Of a stretch of DNA of 64,000 bases, positions 58,287 through 64,000 are shown piece by piece. A program made the translations under genes and the position numbers. Source of the DNA: Chamaelirium japonicum (taxonomy: Eukaryota; Streptophyta; Magnoliopsida; Liliales; Melanthiaceae); assembly GCA_947650365.1 (NCBI GenBank), contig OX393555.1:15922251-15986250 (forward strand), read 5' to 3'. The notes under the pieces are model-generated. The model did not search any database. It saw only the letters and a list, made by a program, of their open reading frames with translations, and was not told where the DNA came from. How positions within the stretch are numbered: the stretch's first letter is position 1; each line of letters opens with the position of its first letter.

Positions 58287-58931
58287 CAGTTTTTTGAGAA
58301 ATCCCTCTGTGTTTGAGGGGGGTTCGGCCTGGAGGCTGGACCCCTACCAGTCTTTCTCTCTCTCTTTGGGTTTGACTATGTGTTGTTGGGCCGACTAGAT
58401 TCCCACTCTCTTTCTCATCACTGTTTTTTTTTTCAACTTCCCTCTGACAAGGACCTCTCTCTATCTCTTCTCTGTTTTTTTTTTTGTGCACAAATGCTCT
58501 CTCTCTCTCTCTTTGGGTTTGACTGTGTTTGTTGGGGCGACTAGATTAGTGGATTCTACTTTATCTCTCATCTCTGTTTTTTTTTTTTTTTCAGCTTCCC
58601 TCTGACAAAGAGCTCTCTCTATCTCTTGTCTGTTTTTTTTTTTGTGCAATACAAACTACAAAGTTACCTTTTTTTTTTTGGTGCGATAGCAATGGGAAAC
58701 AAATGCTCTCTCTTTCTTTTGGTCCAAGGGAAAGGAACCCTTCTGGGTTTTTTTTTGAATGCTCAGTCACAATTAATTTTTTTTGTGGAATTGATTGCAC
58801 TATGGAAGAGAAACAAAGTTGTAATTCTATTCCATGCATTGGTGACCGGTGAACTGGATCGGCCGGCCGAACCGGACAGGTACATAAACCGGTTCGTCCT
58901 CCAGTTCGGTTCTGACAACATTGCTTATAAT
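57922..58931. mobile_element. hAT MITE in the left arm of the inverted repeat (8-bp TSD)
   Basis: The element is 57930-58923 (994 bp). Its ends are CAATGTTATTAAAGCCGGAC and (reverse complement) CAATGTTGTCAGAACCGAAC, with subterminal CCGGNNCGAACCGG repeats at both ends. The perfect TSD cttataat lies at 57922-57929 and 58924-58931. The interior has a CT microsatellite (58219-58281) and three repeats of TCTCTCTTTGGGTTTGACT with T-runs. The right arm of the inverted repeat has no insertion at the corresponding place. Confidence 0.93.
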
Positions 58932-59019
58932 TAAACATATTTTTGCATAACACCGTTTTTCGTAAGGGTAAAGTACAGATAAAGAGACTTGTTGACAATC
59001 ATCTCAGAAGTATATGTTC

Positions 59020-59780
59020 AAATCACATTGAGTCTCTATGCTCCATCAACCAACTCTGGCAACTCAAACCGGTTTGTTTGCGAGCAACAAACGTTGTCTC
59101 CACCTTGTCTTCAACAATCCCTAGGTCCATCAGCATTCCGAAGAAAAAAAAACAAGAGCCACACAGTCGGCTCCAACAATAGTATTTTTTTAACGTTATT
59201 TGTGCAACTTCAATATTATTCTCCAATTTGCAAACGTCAAAGAGCATGTTCCATATTTTTAACATTTATAGGACATGATATTTTTGAAATTATTGCAATA
59301 GTTGATTGGGTTCCCTCTGAATGTCCTACAAGGCCTATGAGATACGAGTAGTGCTCCGTTTGCGGATAAAACATACAACAGATAACCATCAATTTAAAAT
59401 ATACAAACCGGCATTCAAGCATGCTTGAAGGATGGAAGTGAATTTAGTTCAAAGTGGGAACATGTTCCCTTCCAACCTCTTACCAAAACTCTGAATGACT
59501 TGTGTTCCAAAACAGAAATGCTCATAGGCCGAAATAATAACATTTCATGATACTTAATCCTTCTCAGCAACCTTTTCGAAAATGTGAATTGCTTCTTCTA
59601 AAAAGAAACATTTGGCGTACATTTCTAACATTTAAGTACGTAATTCAACGTGAACCCTAAAATCAGTCTTCAAAGCACAAGGATGCAGTTGTGTGCATGA
59701 AATGATGGATGGCAGGCATACTACAATGGTGAACAAAGTCAAAAACAATGACTTTTCAATAGTAATCTCTCAAGTCGTAT
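59020..59780 (-). pseudogene. PPR-protein fragment, left arm
   Basis: Reading outward from the centre on the minus strand: a PPR repeat with EMYAKCFFLEEAIHIFEKVAEKD (about 59560-59650), then PQTEHYSYLIGLVGHSEGT, then IWNMLFDVCKLENNIEVAQI, GIVEDKVETT and SWLMEHRDSM (59265-59023). This is the order of the last PPR motifs and the E domain of PLS-type PPR proteins, organellar RNA-editing or processing factors. Stops and frame changes break it into pieces; no start is seen. Confidence 0.75.
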
Positions 59781-60029
59781 ATGAATAAGCATTTTAGGTC
59801 AACGTCAATAGATCCATTCTCTATAAAATTTATGATCATAGCATTCCAACTTATGGAATCTCTTCAATGGCCCTCTGCTCTTCTTCAGCAGCCATCTGCT
59901 CTTTCTTTAGTTGCAGTATTCCTCCACTCTTCTTCAGTAACCCACAATTATTCTTCCGCAACCTTCCACTGTTCTTCAGCAGTAGCCGCCCTCTGCTCTT
60001 CTTTGGCAGCCCTACGCTCTTTTTCAATT

Positions 60030-60420
60030 GCTAGAGGATAATGCTCACCTTTGTTGTGATCATCCCAATCCATGGCTAGAAGCCATCATACCCACCTCAA
60101 GTGAAGAACCATAACGAGAAAACTACCAATAGTATCAAAATGGTGAAAAGTAATTGAAATGACAATTCGACGACCATGGCATCAGGAGCACTAGAGGAAA
60201 TTTGGAGGAAGACCAGGAACACTAAACGGTGCTCTGTTGCTGCTGAAGAAAAGCAGAGTGCACTTGATGCTGAGGAAGAGTGGAGAGCTATTGAAGAAGA
60301 GCGGATTGATGCTGAAGAAGAGCGAAGGGTTGCTGAAAAGATTTCATAAATTGGAATGCTATAATCACTACTTTTATAGAGAATAGATCTATTGAGGGTG
60401 ACATTGAGATGCTTATTCAA
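60030..60420. other. centre of the inverted repeat with Glu/Ala-rich coding-like repeats
   Basis: On the plus strand 60175-60345 reads as EEKQSALDAEEEWRAIEEER then IDAEEERRVAEK, a coiled-coil-like pattern. The left arm carries the complementary CTCTTCTTCAGCA repeats at 59870-60030. It does not look like PPR sequence. Confidence 0.55.
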
Positions 60421-61175
60421 ATGCGGTGTGAGAGTATTTATATTAAAAAATCATTATTTATAACTTTGTTCACCATCACAGCACATTTGTCATTTATCCT
60501 TTTAGGCACACAAATACATCATTGTGTTTTGAAGATTGGTTTTATGGGTCACATTCAAATATGTACTTCAATTATAGATATTTACGTCAAATTTTTCTTT
60601 ATAGAAGAAGCAGTTCACATATTCGAAGAGATTGTTGAGAAAGACCGAGCATATAATGGAATACTATTATTTCAGTCTATGGGCATTCCGTCTTTGGAAC
60701 ACAAGTCATTCGGAGTTTTTGACAACATATTGGAAGAGAACATGTTTTCTTATTCATTTATATTCTTCAAACATACTTGAATGCCGATTTGCATACTTTA
60801 AACTGATAGCTAACCGCTACAAGTTATTTCCGCAAATTGAGCACTGCTCGTGTCTTATCTGCCTTGTAAGACATTTGGAGGGAGCCCATGAAGCTATTGC
60901 AATTATTTCAAAAATATTATTTCCTACAGCCGTTAAAAATGTGAAGCACGTACCTTGATATCTGCAAACTAAAAAATAATTTTGAAGTTGCACAGACAAC
61001 ATTAGAGAGAAATACTATTATTGGAGCCAATCAACAGTGTGGCTCACGTTGTTTTCTTCGAAATGTTGAAAGGCCTAGGAATTGTTGAAGACACGGTGGA
61101 GACGGCGTCTGTTGTCCACAAAAAAACCCGGTTTGCGTTGGTTGATGGAGCAAAGAGGCTCAATAATATTTGAAT
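60409..61175 (+). pseudogene. PPR-protein fragment, right arm
   Basis: Plus-strand frames read GTQIHHCVLKIGFMGHIQIC, TSIIDIYVKFFFIEEAVHIF and EEIVEKDRAYN (60508-60660), the typical PPR pattern of a G-x-QIH segment followed by a SxIDxYxKxGxxxEAxxxF helix pair. Then in another frame come FPQIEHCSCLICLVRHLEGA (about 60829-60888) and the E-domain remnant. It is the homologue of the left-arm fragment, reading in the opposite direction. Not a full gene. Confidence 0.78.
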
Positions 61176-61610
61176 ATATATTTTTGGAACTATTGTCAAC
61201 AAGTCTCTTTATCTGTACATAAGCCCTACGAAAAGTGGTATCTGTAAATTTATGTTTGATTACAAGTGCTTTTAAGATGTTAACAAATACTTAATTACAA
61301 AAAATATGTTTGTACCACCGAACACAGCAAAGAGACTAATTTTCATGCTCATGGCATTTAGCAGTCCCTCATGCATGCATTTTCATCTTTGAGTGATGAC
61401 ATAGTAAATTCTGATTTTAGATGTCTCGAACTGCTCTATTAGAGCCTTCACTGATAAAAAACATAACATGTAATAACTAAGACTTAAAATGTTTCTTTCA
61501 CTATTGTATATTTTTGCACCCACCCTCAACGATATGAGGGACCTCACATTGCTCATTTCTTCAGGGTTAATTCTTTGATATCCCATTGCATTCAAAATTT
61601 CTTTAGCTAA

Positions 61611-62540
61611 ATCTTCATAAACAGTTAGTAGTGTTCAAAAATTTGTGTCCCAACTAGGGTATTAGGTACGTACTGTCAATGACTGGTATGAATCGACACA
61701 GAGGGTTATTGACTTTAGTAGGTGTAAGAGTTACAGTAAGCACATGTCTATTGGTAGCATGTATTAGGAATTTAGGAGCGGAGCCACTAACTAGTTGCAT
61801 CGTCATTTAAGGAATTATGTCATGTCAACACTTTCGAACACTTGGAAAGTCCATGATACTAAATGGCTTATTTTGTGAACAAAGTTTAATGTAACTATGA
61901 TATGTAAAGCTTATGTTAGTTGAATAAGTTCCTGCAAATTTAATTCTTTTGTGAACAAAGTGTAATTCACTGTATAAGAGATTGTACCATTGATGTATAG
62001 ATACAACATTATAACAAAAAACATATAAAAAGCAATAATTTATTCTAATTTCTAAGGGACACTCAAATACTCAATAAGGCTCTATAGATGAGTCTGAACT
62101 ATCTGGCACTTTCTGTGGAATGTCAGACACTTTCCAACACAGTCTGTGAATCAAATAATCATAATAGGATAGCAAACTCTATGAAATATGATAAGCATCC
62201 AGATGAAAACTTATGAAAACACATAACTACATGGAATCCTAGTTGATTTTATGTTAATTACATAAAAAACATTTAGAATTGCATCAAAATTAATGCATAT
62301 CATGTTTATCATCTAATTTTGTTGAAGACTATAAGAGAAATTCAAACAAAAAAAAGGATTTGAAAAAATATCTCAACTTTGAAGCTTTGAAAAAACCTCA
62401 AATCCATAAAGAAAAGTCACAATCCACCAAGAACGTTTAGAAACCCAAATCTAACCAAAAAGGGAAGAAAATAGAGAGAAAAAAAAACGCCTCTAAGGGA
62501 AACTGGGCAATTTATCCCTCATTGTCGACAGCTTTATATA
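61611..62540. other. intergenic DNA, no feature recognised
   Basis: AT-rich; no frames or repeat boundaries of note. Confidence 0.6.
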
Positions 62541-62559
62541 AACTTGAGGGCAATTTTTA

Positions 62560-62800
62560 TATCTATGATAAATGACGATGTCAGCAATAAAATAGTAATA
62601 TTGATGGTACATTGTCGATATGTCGCAAATGTCCCCATTTAATCGCTAATATCGCCGATATATCCGGGATAATTCCCTGATATCCTATAATAAGGGAATT
62701 ATCCGGGTGGATATCATATCACTGTCTGGGATAAGGGAAATATCAGGAATAAATCAATATTTATCGTCAATATTTTAAACCATGTTGAACAACTCAACGT
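62560..62800. repeat. degenerate MITE-like sequence with CGATAT/ATATCG repeats
   Basis: AATATCGCCGATATATCC, GGGATAATTCCCTGATATCC and related palindromic phrases, ending ATATTTTAAACCATGTTG, are typical of the subterminal zone of a hAT MITE. Ends not resolved. Confidence 0.4.
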
Positions 62801-63290
62801 TGTTCTACTCTCTGCTTTCTGAACCTAAAGAGTTTGAGTTAAGATGAAGCCACCCAGGCTGTTGTATTGATGCAGATTTCAGTGCCTATACGGTCGTCTT
62901 GACTGGTGTATTTGCTGCAAAGCAAGGACTCCTGGAGCTTTTTGCTGGCCTCCAGCTGATGGACTCTTATAATGTAGCATATTCAAGAGGAAGCTAGCAG
63001 CAAGCTTGCTAAATTTGCTAAAATTTTGAAATTTTTTAGCCCAAGCCAATCGGATTACTGAAATGATGCAGATTAAGGATGGTTGGAACCGTTGTTGATT
63101 CAAGAGGAAGCCATGCTTGCTGCTATTGATGCTAAACCTAGAACCCATAGAAAGTACTTCTGGTTTGCTAGCTATGTTGGGCCTTTGTCCTGCACTTGCA
63201 CAGCTTTAGGGCCATTTCTCTTTTGATTTGTTTGCCCCTAGGGAGCATGTACCCTAATCTTTGTAGCTCCAATGTAGCATGTAATCCTTG
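62800..63290. other. intergenic DNA, no gene recognised
   Basis: An 89-residue minus-strand frame (62879-63148) has no recognisable motif. Two similar AAGAGGAAGC-containing phrases (62980-63010, 63100-63115) hint at a small duplication. Confidence 0.5.
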
Positions 63291-63297
63291 CTCATAT

Positions 63298-63655
63298 CAG
63301 TGTTCTAAAAAGCGGCCCAGGCGGCCGCATAGGCGGCGCCTAGGCGCTAGGCGGCCCCCCACCGCCTCGCCTAGGCCCTAGGCGCTCCAGAAAAGCGGCC
63401 AAGCTCCCAGGCGGAGCTAGGGGGGGCAAGGCGGCTGCCTAGGCGGCTATGAAACACGGACACTTCATAGAGGGCCCCGTGTCCGTGTCGGACACGTGTC
63501 GGACACGGACACGGCTCGGACACGGCCCGGACACGTGTCGGACACGGCTCCGAAGTGTCCTGGTTTTTTTTTGTCCAGGACACTGCCGGACACGGCTGGG
63601 ACACGGCCAGGACACGGCTGGGACACGGCCAGGACACGGCAGTGACATTATTTGC
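63298..63655. repeat. GC-rich repeats: GGCGGC hAT-like end followed by GGACACGG tandem repeats
   Basis: CAGTGTTCTAAAAAGCGGCC followed by many GGCGGC and CCTAGGCG phrases resembles a plant hAT MITE end. From 63455 the sequence is a tandem array of ~11-bp GGACACGKSYC units to 63645. No second terminus with a matching 8-bp TSD was found. Confidence 0.6.
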
Positions 63656-63889
63656 ATGAGATCAAGGATGAGTTGGATGATTTGTTTGGAGCTTGGTGTA
63701 ATGGACGATTGTGATTAAGATTTGGCTTTAACTTATATCCTCTAAGGTTATAACATCATAGGATATAATTAATAGGGTTTTTCTTACAAATATTAAGATA
63801 ATCTTTTAGCAATAATTCTAGAACTTTGTGGATTTTGTGAACTTTATTGGATAGTTGTCATTACCCCTATGACCTCTACTGAGTATCCC

Positions 63890-64000
63890 ATAGTGCCAAA
63901 CCCGACCCCATAGTAAATAAACTTCGTTTTTCCCTCTTCAATTCAATTTTGATTAGACTGAATCGTTGAAATTACCAAAAGAAAAAATTTAGTAGTTGTC
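63890..64000. mobile_element. Mutator-type MITE, cut by the window edge
   Basis: TTCAATTCAATTTTGATTAG ... AAATTTAGTAGTTG matches the inside of the 36480-36733 family. Only the left part is in the window. Confidence 0.6.

Larger units (their letters stand above)
57550..61610. repeat. large imperfect inverted repeat with PPR-derived arms
   Basis: The left arm is about 57550-60030 (less a 994-bp insertion) and the right arm about 60170-61610. Paired landmarks are: GAGGTCCCTCATATTGCTGA (57580) with its complement near 61530; AAGAGACTTGTTGACAATC (58981) with 61190; ATAAGCATTTTAGGTCAACG (59784) with 60415; and CTCTTCTTCAGCA (about 59877) with about 60310. A ~140-nt spacer lies at the centre. The arms are clearly homologous but carry many substitutions and small indels. 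An RNA across the locus would fold into a hairpin of more than 1 kb. Confidence 0.85.

Noticed and set aside
63371..63718. Frames with CPxRVxAVS-like repeats
   Set aside because: Translation of an ~11-bp GGACACGG array; no gene signals.

Overview
The window is plant nuclear DNA, almost certainly from a flowering plant. It carries two intron-rich genes with clear angiosperm orthologues, a Cassandra element with a 5S rRNA-like LTR, Ty1/copia and chromovirus-type LTR retrotransposons, hAT, Mutator and Harbinger MITEs, a SINE and many AT-rich low-complexity tracts. The species cannot be told from the sequence. It is a TE-dense region with two recognisable host genes and one decayed PPR-derived locus.

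Layout. 1-17221: a decayed minus-strand Ty1/copia element (copia-1; internal part 1-4413, leader and 5' LTR at 16659-17221), split by a 12,240-bp plus-strand LTR retrotransposon (4419-16658, TSD gggaa) with very long LTRs and no coding capacity. That element's left LTR is itself interrupted by a 755-bp Cassandra TRIM (6135-6889, TSD gtatc). 17.1-25.7 kb: non-genic DNA with an old tandem duplication that includes a copia LTR piece, MITEs, a SINE nested in a MITE, and satellite-like repeats. 26.1-31.4 kb: an 8-exon gene for a GT106/O-fucosyltransferase-like rhamnosyltransferase (RRT type), with a solo TRIM LTR and MITEs in its introns. 31.4-40.9 kb: TRIMs, hAT, Mutator and Harbinger MITEs and two hairpin-forming sequences. 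40.9-50.6 kb: a second truncated copy of the copia family (copia-2, plus strand), split by a 6.8-kb hAT transposon (41268-48040, TSD cctgcgac). The dead transposase gene of that hAT is in turn split by a 1.1-kb hAT MITE (43568-44673, TSD ggcggcag). 51.2-55.9 kb: minus-strand exons of a BIM-type bHLH transcription factor whose introns are swollen by MITEs; its upstream exons were not found. 57.5-61.6 kb: a large imperfect inverted repeat carrying decayed PPR-protein coding sequence in both arms, with a hAT MITE in the left arm only. 61.6-64 kb: TE fragments.

The host genes are independent: one is a Golgi-type membrane glycosyltransferase, the other a nuclear brassinosteroid-pathway bHLH factor. 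Most of the information in the window is in its transposon stratigraphy. Nested insertions with intact target-site duplications give an order of events, and the inverted PPR locus is the best candidate for something functional that is not a conventional gene (a long hairpin RNA source). Exon boundaries were placed by eye from GT-AG sites, reading frame and family knowledge. No similarity search was run.
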